Assembly: GCA_963920575.1 (NCBI GenBank) | Contig: OY986972.1 | Coordinates: forward strand, 11,854,010 to 11,918,009 | Origin: Narthecium ossifragum | Lineage: Eukaryota > Streptophyta > Magnoliopsida > Dioscoreales > Nartheciaceae | Length of the DNA: 64,000 bases | Reading direction: 5' to 3' | Part shown: positions 1 through 9,727 of the stretch, one piece after another | Numbering within the stretch: the stretch's first letter is position 1 | Layout: each line of letters opens with the position of its first letter | The notes under the pieces: model-generated | The model's database searches: none | Told to the model about the DNA's origin: nothing | The model's input: the letters and a program-made list of their open reading frames with translations, nothing else | Translations under genes and position numbers: made by a program

Positions 1-651
1 CGCCAAAAAAGATGGTCGGAGGAGGGAGAACGGAGGAGATGAAGCTCGCCGGCGGAGAAGGGAAGAAACAGAGCACCGCGGGAAGAAGGGAAAGAAAGAA
101 GAAGAAGAGAGGAGAAGAGAAGGGAAGAAGCGGAAGGAAAGCCTGGGGGAAAGCCGGCGAAGGCGGGGAAAAGCTGGGGGAGGGGAGGGAAAGTCCTCCC
201 CTTCTGAGAAGGGAGAGCGACGGCCAACGGCGGCCGTCCTCGAGAAGCAGAAAAGCCACTGACTCATAAATGATCGATCCTTCCTCAGCGAAGGATCGAT
301 CCTTCATGACGATCTCACTAGACTTTCTGGCACGAAGAGGATCGATCTCTTAGCCAGAGAGGATCGATCCTTTGTGTGTTGAAAGCTAAACTTAGGCAAG
401 AACTCAAGCCTAAGTCCGGATCTTTCGATCCCGGGTCCACCTAGCCATTCTAAACAAGCACTAACACATACAAGGTCAGTGTGTGCACACGCGGGTCTGA
501 AACAAACCAACAAGGCGTAATTTACCAAATTGGCCTTGCGGTCCAAGAAACAAAACGATCCACCGGATCGCGCGCTCGACGCGAAACAAACCAACGAGCC
601 ACGTGCCTGACCCAGACGGTCGACCCAGGAGTAGAGGGACGGGTCCTCACA
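1..651 (-). repeat. 3' LTR of element A, cut by the window edge
   Basis: Nearly identical to 13908-14558. It contains a purine-rich stretch (about 20-210, a pyrimidine-rich leader on the element's own strand), GATCGATCC motifs near 280-370, and ends CCTCACA at 651. Confidence 0.9.
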
Positions 652-732
652 TCCTAATACCCTTAAAGGAAATCTCGTCCCAAGATTCGATAAGGGTAGG
701 GCTCGGAAAAGAAAACAACGCCTATCAGGATA

Positions 733-1091
733 CTACAAAGCGGTAAAAAGGGTACCTGCCGATGTGACGCTGATGCTGAAGCCAACCCGGCCACCTCCAC
801 TGCCACTGCCACGGCCTCCGCCTCGCAGCGTCGCGCACTCTCGGCGAAAGTGACCCAGCTGGCCACACTCAAAGCACGTCACAGGTCTTTGCTTTGCCTG
901 TTGGATCTGACCAAACCCTGCGAACGCCTCCTGCTGAGGCTCCTCCTCCGGAAACCGCTCGTTCGGATCATCCTCCGTAAACTCCTCCTCTGCCTCCGAG
1001 AGGGGTTGGTGCTGATAGGGATGATGGCGTCGTGAATGGGCCTCCCCCCGCCACGGTCCTACTCCACCATGAGCCTGCTGCGGCTGGCCGG
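733..1091 (-). pseudogene. C-terminal part of element A gag (zinc knuckle)
   Basis: Minus-strand reading gives a Gln/Glu/Pro-rich spacer followed by CFECGQLGHFRREC, a CX2CX4HX4C zinc knuckle (about 835-880) typical of Ty3/gypsy nucleocapsid, then a Gly/Arg/Ser-rich tail. The frame then runs into the 3' untranslated leader before the LTR, without protease or pol. Its N-terminal half lies at 11307-12175, on the far side of element B, which interrupted it. Seen directly: the motif and the break. Inferred: one original gag gene. Confidence 0.8.
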
Positions 1092-2665
1092 TGATAAGAC
1101 TTGAAAAGTGCACAAAACACCCTTGTAATTTGGCTTTGTTGGGCCCCGAGCAATGCTGGACTGACTACTTTTATTCCATTTCAGGTATAACAGACCCTCC
1201 TACGAGTTAGATCAACTTTGGAGCTAAAACAGGTGTATTCTGGTGATTTTGACAAGTTAGATCGATCGGCCTCAACAGGAGCGATCGATCCGACTCAACC
1301 AACAGCGGGACGTTGAATAACGGTGCGATCGATCAAACTCAAGAGCTGGATCGATCCAGCACGGGATGTAGCGCAACAATAACGACACGATCGATCGGAT
1401 TCGACAGACGGATCGATCCAACCCGGGAGTTACCAGCAAGTAAAAGAGCTGGATCGATCCAACTCCAAGTGTCGATCGATGCAGCTCGGGCGTTGCTCGC
1501 AACTTAAGAACTTAAGGAGTTAGATCGATCCAACTCCAAGAGCGCGATCGATCTGACGCGGCCAGAGGCAAAAATCGACGGCCCGGATCTAATCCGTGGG
1601 AGGTTGTTTCCTGGGCTATAAGTAGTCATTGTTTAGGGTTTTGAGGGGGCTTTTTCCAGACGTTTTTGGAGAGAGTTTTCCTAGCTTTTCTACACTTTTT
1701 CTTCGGCGATTCTTTGGAGGAGATCCATGGCGGAAGGAGTTCATCAACTTCCAATAATGGATCGGCCCCTGAAGATGAGTAACTAAAACCCTAACCATGG
1801 GATTCTTATGATGTAACTAGGGTTTTTACTAGTGATTTCTTAGATCTAGGGTTTGTATACACGATTATTTGGCTTTTATGGATTGATTATATTTTCCTAT
1901 ACCTTGGTGTTGTTTTCTTGCTGGATGTATGAATCGTTCTTGCTTGCACTTGATTCTAGAGCTTGTGTATGTTAGGGTGTGGATTGGATTCATCCAAATA
2001 AGAGGATCATGCTAGTCCCATGATATCTCGGATGGAATCTTATTCGTGATTAGGGATTGTATAGTGCTAGTCCCACTATAGTAGTGCTAGTCCCACTACG
2101 TTTCATCCCTAACCCTTCATGCATCTTACCTTTGTAGTTTCGGCCATCGAGATGCGAAGTCATCTCGATATTACACCTAATCCATATCTATGGCATTGTT
2201 TGCGATGAACTTATCTGAGTAAGAGGGTTCATTGACAGTGAACGTAACTAATCATTCGGTCACTGATATTTCGATAATTGTTCTTGCCGACAAGGAATCC
2301 TAAACAGAACTTGTCGAGTGATAAGGAGAACTAGCCATTCACTTATCAACTTTTAGGAAGCCATTTATCGTGTTTGCATGCCCTGATCTTTGGAAAACCT
2401 GGTAGATCCTTAGTTACTGATTAAGAATCCTATGGTCCTTTCTCTCATATTCATAAATCCTTTAGTATAAGTTTAGTTTAATTTCAACTTGCAATCTTTT
2501 CTCAACTCATTAGTAGGAAATTTGCTAGGTGTTCAACTTCAATCCCTTAAATCCTATGGTCCTTTCTCCACTATCTACTAGTTCTTAGTAGTTAAAGTAG
2601 AGCACCGAAATATATTGTAATTTTGGTTAGACTTGTTAAGCCACGACACTTTTCAAGTCGTATCA
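1092..2665 (+). repeat. 5' LTR of element B
   Basis: Starts TGATAAG, ends TATCA. It carries a cluster of GATCGATC motifs (about 1258-1560), a TATA-like TATAAG at 1617-1622, a short repeat 'tagtcccacta' near 2060-2100, and closes with GACACTTTTCAAGTCG, which partly mirrors the ACTTGAAAAGTG at its start. Confidence 0.93.
1258..1622 (+). promoter_or_regulatory. GATCGATC palindrome cluster and TATA box in the element B U3 region
   Basis: About ten ATCGAT-core sites, nine of them full GATCGATC, lie in roughly 300 bp, often extended to GGATCGATCC. The cluster ends just before GGGCTATAAG (TATA at 1617-1622) and a TTTAGGGTTTTGAGG leader. The layout of upstream motif array, TATA, then leader suggests a promoter. 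No binding factor is known to me. Confidence 0.6.
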
Positions 2666-2671
2666 AATTTT

Positions 2672-2689
2672 TGGCGCCGTTGCCGGGGA
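2672..2689 (+). other. Primer-binding site of element B (tRNA-Asp)
   Basis: TGGCGCCGTTGCCGGGGA begins six bases after the LTR end at 2665. This is the standard tRNA-Asp primer site of plant Athila/Tat elements. Confidence 0.92.
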
Positions 2690-2898
2690 TTTTTACGTTG
2701 TTTTGAGTTGTTTACTTAGTATAGTTTCTTGGTTATCAGTTATTTATTATATAAAAGACCAAAATAGTTTCCGTATTAATATTTCCATTTTTTTTTTGCG
2801 ATCACTAGGTGAAGAACAAAAGAGGCATCCTTCCGAGCGGCGAAGGAGCGAGCGCCAACAACACGTCATCGAGATTGCACTGTTTGTATTTCTAAACC

Positions 2899-4546
2899 TT
2901 GAATGATCTTTATGATGTGTGGATGAGTGATGATAAGGACCCAGATCTTGCTCTTACATTGAAAGAATTTCTTGCTTCTTGTTCTGCATCGCATAAATTG
3001 TCAGTGTCTTCTCCTACTCATCTAGCCATGGATAACCCTGAGGCCAATCTTGGACCTAATGACAATCCTAATCAACCTGAAAACCAGGGTCGTAGGGCCA
3101 TGAAAGACTTTTATGTCCCAACCTCTTTCACTGCTAACTCCTGTATTCAGCCTCCGGTAATTGGAGCGGCCCATTATGAGATTAAACCATAATTTTTGCA
3201 ATCCTTACCAACCTTCTATGGCTTATCTCATGAGGACCCCTACAATCATATAGAGGAATTTATTCTGATTAGTTCTACAGTGAGGGTAAATAATTTTACC
3301 GAAGATGCTTGGAGACTTAAATTATTTCCTTTTACCCTAAAAGGTAAAGCTAAACATTGGCTAACTTTTCTAGAATCTCGATCAATCACTACGTGGCCTC
3401 AATTACAAGCTCAATTTCTTGAGAAATTCTTCCCGATTACCAAGACCAGTGACCTTCGCCATGAAATTTCTTCCTTTAGACAAGCCGACGATGAAGCATT
3501 TCATGAGGCTTGGGATCATTATAGGGAACTCCTTAGGAAATGTCCCCACCACCAATTTCCTCAATGGGCCGTAGTTTAGCATTTCTATAAGGGTCTTAAC
3601 TAAAAACATCAATTAACTATAGATGCTGCATGTGGGGGAGTTTTCATTACCAACCCCCTTGACGATTCTTGGAGGCTCTTTGAGAGACTTGCTGAAAACT
3701 CTCAACATCACGCTACCTTCTCTATGAATAATCGCGAGCCTTCCACCCAATCTAATCCTAGAGGAATCCTTGAAGTAAGTGAGTTAACCCGTATTGCTCA
3801 ACAGGTTGATGCATTAAGTAGAAAACTCGATCAAGTTCTGACCCAAATGACAAATCAGGGTGATTCTTCTATTCCTCCTCTGCTTCCACCCTCCGGGGAA
3901 CTGTGCTTCTTATGTTCTACGCCTGGTCATGATGTTATTGATTGCCAATTAGCATGTCATTACCCGGAATTAGTACAGGAACACATTAATGCCGTTTATG
4001 GTCAAATCTAAACCAGCTTATGACCTTTATTCCAATTCTTACAACCCTGGTTTAAGAGATCATCCAAATTTTTCGTGGAGAACACCAAGCCAACAACAAA
4101 ATTCTTTTCCTTCTAGGCCAGCCATAGGTGCTCAAGCTACGAATTATCCTCCAAAATTCCAATCATCATATCCTGCAAACTCTCAAGGCCAAACTTCGTC
4201 GTTTCGACCTCCATATCGGCCTTTTCAAAATCAAACATCTCAATCTTGGGGAAATAGACCGTATGTACCTTCTCAGAGTCAAGGACCTCAGAATCAATCT
4301 TCTCTTCATCCACAACAATCGAGTCAAGGTCCGGGTATTGATGATCGACTGTTGAAGGTCTTGGACTCTTTTGAAGCTAATAACCAATTACTTCATTCTC
4401 ATTCGCAATCTTTAGCTAAGATGGAAGTGCAAATGGGTCAGTTGGCAAATGCATTGTCGAGGAGAGAAGATGGGCAATTACCTAGTCAACCCGTTCCTAA
4501 TCCAAAGGGCCAACCTCATGTCAACTCATCTCATGAACATGTATAA
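2899..4546 (+). pseudogene. Gag of element B, broken by stops and a frameshift
   Basis: Encodes a plant Athila/Tat-type Gag that would form the virus-like particle. The retrotransposon gag domain is at about 3196-3580 (FYGLSHEDPYNHIEEF, then GKAKHWL and FLEKFFP motifs). A zinc knuckle CFLCSTPGHDVIDC is at about 3903-3945. A Gln/Ser/Pro-rich tail with GNRPYVPSQ follows (about 4250), and the frame joins the NVTTLRS linker that normally leads to protease. Breaks: stops at 3190-3192, 3577-3579 and 3601-3603, a +1 frameshift near 3990-4010, and a stop at 4544-4546. The gag domain is otherwise well conserved, so decay is recent relative to the family. The initiating ATG is not certain; 2899 is the first in-frame candidate. 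Confidence 0.85.
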
Positions 4547-4549
4547 AAC

Positions 4550-6256
4550 GTGACAACCCTTCGTAGTGATAAAACTTTTGTCAACATTGAGCAACCTGAA
4601 GGAACCACAGATAATCAAGATTTACATGCATCTCATTCTCAGACATCATTAGACAATAACTCACGTGCATCAAAGGAACCTAGTTCATCCTCCGGCACTC
4701 CACATTCAAATCATCATGACTCCATTGGAGATTTACATGCGTCACCACACATGACATCATCTAATGAAAAAGAAACAAATCCCACAACATATATTCCTAA
4801 CGTTCCTTTCCCTGAAGCTTTAGCAGATCCTACTTCCACTCCATTTAAAAATTCAAAAATAGATGAAATGATGGAGGTGTTTAAAAAAGTGCATATTAAT
4901 CTTCCTCTGCTTGATGCCATCAAACACATTCCATCTTATACCAAATTCCTCAAAGACCTTTGCACACATAAACGACAATCTAGGTCACATGTGTCTAAGA
5001 AGATTTTCCTGACCGAGCAAGTTAGCTCAATTCTTCGATGTGATCTCCCTCCTAAGCTCAAGGATCCTGGCACCCCCACAATCTCATGCATTATAGGAAA
5101 TCACACGATTGATGAAGCACTACTGGATTTGGGTGCAAGTGTCAACCTCATGCCTTACTCCTTATATTCTAAGTTTGGTATATGAGAATTGAAACCTATG
5201 GCCATGACCCTACAATTAGCTGATCGCTCAATTAAGACCCCAAGAGGAATCCTTGAAGATGTTTTGGTTAAGGTTGACCGGTGCGTATTTCCGGTTGACT
5301 TTGTGGTGTTAGACATGGAACCAGGAGTGCAAACAAGAAAATCGGTCCCTATAATCCTTGGCAGACCCTTCTTGGCTACGGCCAATGCTTGTATTAACTG
5401 TAGGGATGGTTTTATCACGGTCACATTTGGGAATATGGAATTGCGTTTGAATATATTTCATGCCGCAAAGAATCATGCATATGAGGATGACTGTTTTATG
5501 GTTAATACGTTGGTTAATGATGATGAAGTGAATAATTGTGTTGATGATGTAATGCCTGCATTGTTGTTGAATGATGACAATCCATGTGGGAGTTTAGAGG
5601 ATAGTCGTGATATATCTATTGTGGTTGAAGATGAGGTTTTTGAGCAATATTTTTCCGAGTTGCATGAAGATGTTATGAGTACGGATGTTATTTTTCCGGT
5701 TGGTACTGACGAGAATAATGTATGGAATGATTTGTCTTCGGTTTCCATGATTGAAAATGAAGAGGTTTTACAGGAGGTTAATAATCCTGATTTAATTACT
5801 GATGTTTGCAGCATATCATGGACAGAACCGCCCTTTGAGCCTTTACCTCCTACCTCCTCCATTCCAGCTACATCTTTATTAGTTAAACCGCAATCGTTGG
5901 AAGTGAAAACGCTGCCTTCCAATTTGGAGGAAATACGTAATGAAGCCTATGATAATGCTATTAGTTACAAGGCTGGAACTAAAGAGTACCATGAGAGGTT
6001 CAGTGATCAGAGAACTGTTAATGTGGGAGATAGGGTGTGGGGACTTAACGCTAGATTACCACTCTTCTCAGGAAAATTGAAATCTAGATGGACATGCCCA
6101 TTCGAAATTACTCAAGTTTTCCCTCATGGGGCTGTTGAGCTCCGTCATCCTAACGCTGATGCTACGTTTAAAGTAAATGGCCAAGGGTTAAAACTTTACG
6201 TAGAAAATCCTCGTACTTTAGAAGCCACACAACAGTTTCATGACCCAATTTCTTAG
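4550..6256 (+). pseudogene. Protease fused to integrase C-terminal tail, element B
   Basis: Starts with a Ser/His/Thr-rich linker, then a retropepsin-like domain: SCIIGNHTIDEALLDLGAS with the D-L/G-A-S catalytic motif at about 5117-5135 and ILGRPFLATANA at about 5353-5390. A TGA stop (5183-5185) interrupts it. An acidic Asp/Glu/Val-rich stretch follows (5480-5810), then the Pro-rich linker that normally precedes RT. At about 5921-5930 the frame passes directly into the end of integrase (EEIRNEAYDNAISYKAGTKE, VGDRVW, then GKLKSRWTCPF and VNGQGLK). RT, RNase H and the integrase zinc finger and DDE core are missing, and the join is in frame. Inference: an internal deletion that left the GPY/F-like integrase tail. 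Confidence 0.85.
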
Positions 6257-6815
6257 TAAGTGCATTATCATTGAGTCGAGCTCGAGACGTTAAACCAAGC
6301 GCTTGATGGGAGGCAACCCATCCTTTTTATGTTTTTCTTTAGTTTGGTTTCTTTCACGTTTTCTTTGCCTGCTTGCGTATTTTCTACTTAGTTGCTTAGT
6401 TGATTTTGGTTGTCTAATAATTCTGTCATCGCTGTCCGTGACTGGTCGTGTTAATAATGAACTTTGGGATGTCCGTGCTTGATTTCTTTTGGCCTGGAGA
6501 GGTCCATATTTTCACAGAGTTCGCAGCAGCTTAATTTCCAGATTTCTTTTGGATTTTCTCGCATTTCGGTCAGACCGATCGATCTAGCCAAGTAGGACCG
6601 ATCGATCCTTCTCTGCGTCAAGCATTATTTTCTTCGTTGGATCGATCCATTCCATGGTGGCCGATCGATTCGAGCTGTGTCCGTAGGATTGACAGAACAT
6701 GGTGTTTTAGCCGCACCATCACCTGATCGATCGGTCCTTCCCTCCGTCTTGGCTTTACTCCTGGCTATAGACGGATCGATCGGGTCTTGAGAGCGGAATC
6801 GATCCGTCTTGTGCA

Positions 6816-7262
6816 TTTAATCGTGACAGAGCGTAGTGTTTTTAGCACTATAACTCCCGATCGATCCCTCTTTCCCTCCGACAACGTAAGCAACTAGTTG
6901 TGCGGGTTCGATCGATCTGTCCTAGCGGTTCCGATCGATCCGAGGGGGTATTTAATCGTGACAGAGCGTAGTGTTTTTGGCACTACAACTCCTGATCGAT
7001 CCCTCTTTCCCTCCGACAACGTAAGCAACTAGTTGTGCGGGTTCGATCGATCCGTCCTAGCGGTTCCGATCGATCCGAGGGGGTATTTAATCGTGACAGA
7101 GCGTAGTGTTTTTGGCACTACAACTCCCGATCGATCCCTCTTTCCCTCCGACAACGTAAGGAACTAGTTGTGTGGGTTTGATCGATCCGTCCTAGCGGTT
7201 CCGATCGATCCGAGGGGGTATTTATTGGTGACAGAGCGTGGTGTTTTTGGCCCGACAACTTC
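6816..7262 (+). repeat. 135-bp tandem repeat, about 3.3 copies
   Basis: The phrase TTTAATCGTGACAGAGCG (or a close variant) starts at 6816, 6951, 7086 and 7221, an exact 135-bp period. Each unit has two or three GATCGATC motifs. The last copy is more diverged. Confidence 0.9.
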
Positions 7263-8490
7263 CGATCGATCCATCTATCGGTCGCTCTTTTTGAGTGTGG
7301 TTGAGTAAGTACGATCGATCCTGCTCCCCAATTTCGATCGATCGGGCGTCTTAATTCGCTATTTTTCATCGGAGGACACCTGATGCAGCCACGTGGCGAT
7401 GGATCGATCTACCTGTTCTAGGCCGATCGATCCAGCTCGAACCTTTTGAACACTTACATCTTTCGCGCCGCTGCCGTCATCGTCCCCAACTCGAACTCGA
7501 TTCCGAGTCTATCCATACCTCCTCGCCGCCTTTTTATTCTCATCATTATCTCAACTACGATTCCTAACGAGCGACCTCGTGCGATTGGTGTTGTTCCGTG
7601 TTCGCCATAATTCTTCCCATCGATGGCGTCCGGTTTGGGAGTTCCACCATCGTCCCTGCTTCCGGCGTGTCCCTCCGGGCAATTTCAGCTTTCCGGTAAG
7701 AGTCCTACGCGTCCTCTTCATCTCTCCGCTGCATGTGCTCGTCTCTTGTGTGTGTGGGACTACGGTGGAACCCATGGTTTTTGCCATGGCTACCGACCAA
7801 TGACGCCGGCGACCATCGCCGCCGTCCTTCGCCTTTCTCTCGTCGATTCGGGGTTCTTCTCGCCCTCCGTTATGCATGTTTGCCTTCTCTTCTCCCTTCA
7901 ACCGTTAACCATCGTTTTCTTGAATCTTTCCCCATCCTCTGTTCTAATCTGTGTAGTTCTTCCGCCACTTCGTGATGGATCGATCGGCCACTGCTAGTCT
8001 GATCGATCCAGCCCTATCCAGTCATTCGTATTCTTGTCTTCTCTTACCAATTATCTCGGATGCAGGGTTACTCTCAATGTCTACTTCCAGCCATGGGTTC
8101 TCGGGGCCCGAGTTTGAGCCAGGTTCTCCGGTGTCTCAAGCTTCAATGTTCTCATCCGATGATGACCTTGCCGATTCAGCTTGTCGTATCAAATTTTTCA
8201 GCCCTTGTGCTTACTGTATAAATAGAGGGAGTGCTGCTGAATTTTTCTCCAAATTTATGCTTATTCCTTATATTCCATAAATGCATCACGGGGTATTCCT
8301 TCTATATTGCTACAGGGCATCTATGCAGTCGCATGCACACCTGGGAGCCATCACTCTTATTCTTGGTTTTCACACCTAACCTTGATTTGCGATTTTGTTG
8401 TCTTCTTATCATCAAGGTTACTTCTCCGTATGAAGCATCTCAGGTTATCTCTACCCTATATTCTTGGCTTTCTTTTTATGACTTAGTGTA

Positions 8491-8520
8491 ATTGGGGACA
8501 ATTACATTTAAGTTGGGGGG
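8491..8520 (+). other. Internal polypurine-like motif of element B
   Basis: ATTGGGGACAAT followed by TAAGTTGGGGGG. This resembles the terminal PPT at 9714-9727 and has a counterpart in element D (18266-18300). It may be a second plus-strand priming site. Confidence 0.6.
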
Positions 8521-8920
8521 TAGAATTCTAGGAATTCATAGTTATTTATCTTATGATAACCGAATTTTATACATCCCTTATAACGTGTCAGACGAAGGAA
8601 GTTACGATGGTTATTGATGAAGATGCATCATTTAGAAGATTATTCAATGAGTTATTCAGAAATTCATATGCCACATAAAATTCAGTAAATATAACTATGC
8701 ATGATATGAGTTTTGTACTTTAACACTTTTACCATGATTTAGGGATAACTTGACATATCCTATTGCACTTGAGTACTTTCACAGGTGGATGAGTTGAAGT
8801 TAGATTCTGAGCATGAAACTAGGATAGATCTATGATTTTAGGACATGTCACAGAAGATACATGGACACATTCAGTTTTCTGTCCGCAAAAAGTATATGTG
8901 TGTGCAAGGTGGAGGGGTTT

Positions 8921-9165
8921 CAACTTAGTAACTAGGCAATATGCCTAACAATATGCCTAACCAGTGTGTTGTTCGCGTAAAACGGTTGGATTGCCTAACA
9001 CTGAGAGAAAGGACTTTCAACTCAGTAACCGGGCAGGGTGCCTAACTAGCATGCTGTTCGCGTAAAACGGTTGAATGACCTAACAGGAAAAAAAAGAGAC
9101 TTCATACTTAGTAACCGGGCAATGTGCCTAACAAGGTGTGTTGTACGCGTAAAACGGTTGAAGAC
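8921..9165 (+). repeat. Three AGTAACC...GCGTAAAACGGTT repeat units
   Basis: Units start at 8921, 9018 and about 9103 (spacing 97 and 85 bp). Each has AGTAACCGGG or AGTAACTAGG, a small inverted repeat right after it (for example AGGCAATATGCCT), then TTCGCGTAAAACGGTTG or a close variant. AACCG near the start can also pair with CGGTT at the end of each unit. Confidence 0.8.
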
Positions 9166-9696
9166 TCTTGTGAAAAAAAAAGAAAAAAAAAAGAAAAAAA
9201 ATGAATGAAAGAAAAAGGACAGAAATTGTTATGTGGTAAGTGGAAAATATGTGCTTGCTTAGAATTGTGACCTTGACTGGTGGAATGTTTGGATATAATG
9301 GATACTCTGACACATGTGGAACCAAATACACACACTGGAGAGTCAAAGTTATTTTTGAACCATGATTAAATATGTTGAAGTGCTGGAACTATGCTTTGAT
9401 TGGTTCTTATTTACTTTATGTTTATATGACTATGGGCTGAAGAATATTCTCATTGATAGTGATTCTGTTTAGTGCATTTGAATTAATGAGTATTATAATA
9501 GAATTCTAATGGCATGTTAAAGGGGATGTATATGTTTGTGGGTATCATCACTTGAAACCCTCAGGAGACTATAACTCCTCCACTGGGGCCACCCAGGGGT
9601 TTAAAGGCTTGTTGCACATGCTAAGTGCAATCGTGAGACCTACGAAAGTGGCTAGTTAGATTTATTGCTTTACTTTTAATTTTTGTTTGCTTTGCT

Positions 9697-9727
9697 CGAG
9701 GACTAGCAAAGATCAAGTTGGGGGGTG
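9697..9727 (+). other. Terminal polypurine tract of element B
   Basis: GAGGACTAGCAAAG, then CAAGTTGGGGGGTG directly before the 3' LTR. The G-run is the plus-strand primer; GACTAGCAA is shared with element D. Confidence 0.85.

Larger units (their letters stand above)
6257..9727 (+). other. Long 3' untranslated region of element B
   Basis: Begins with GACGTTAAACCAAGCGCTT and GGGAGGCAACCCA (about 6285-6320), a conserved post-pol stretch of Athila/Tat elements. It then has GATCGATC-rich sequence (6570-7430) with a 135-bp tandem repeat, a GC-richer part (7440-8280) with only short frames matching nothing I recognise, an internal PPT-like site, hairpin repeats, an A-rich run (9172-9201), and the terminal PPT. 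I see no convincing envelope-like gene. Confidence 0.7.

Noticed and set aside
6816..7262. CRISPR array
   Set aside because: Head-to-tail 135-bp repeats without spacers, inside a plant retroelement, with no cas genes.
7551..8280. Envelope-like or captured host gene in the 3' region of element B
   Set aside because: Several overlapping short frames on both strands, no conserved domain, no long frame. It cannot be supported.
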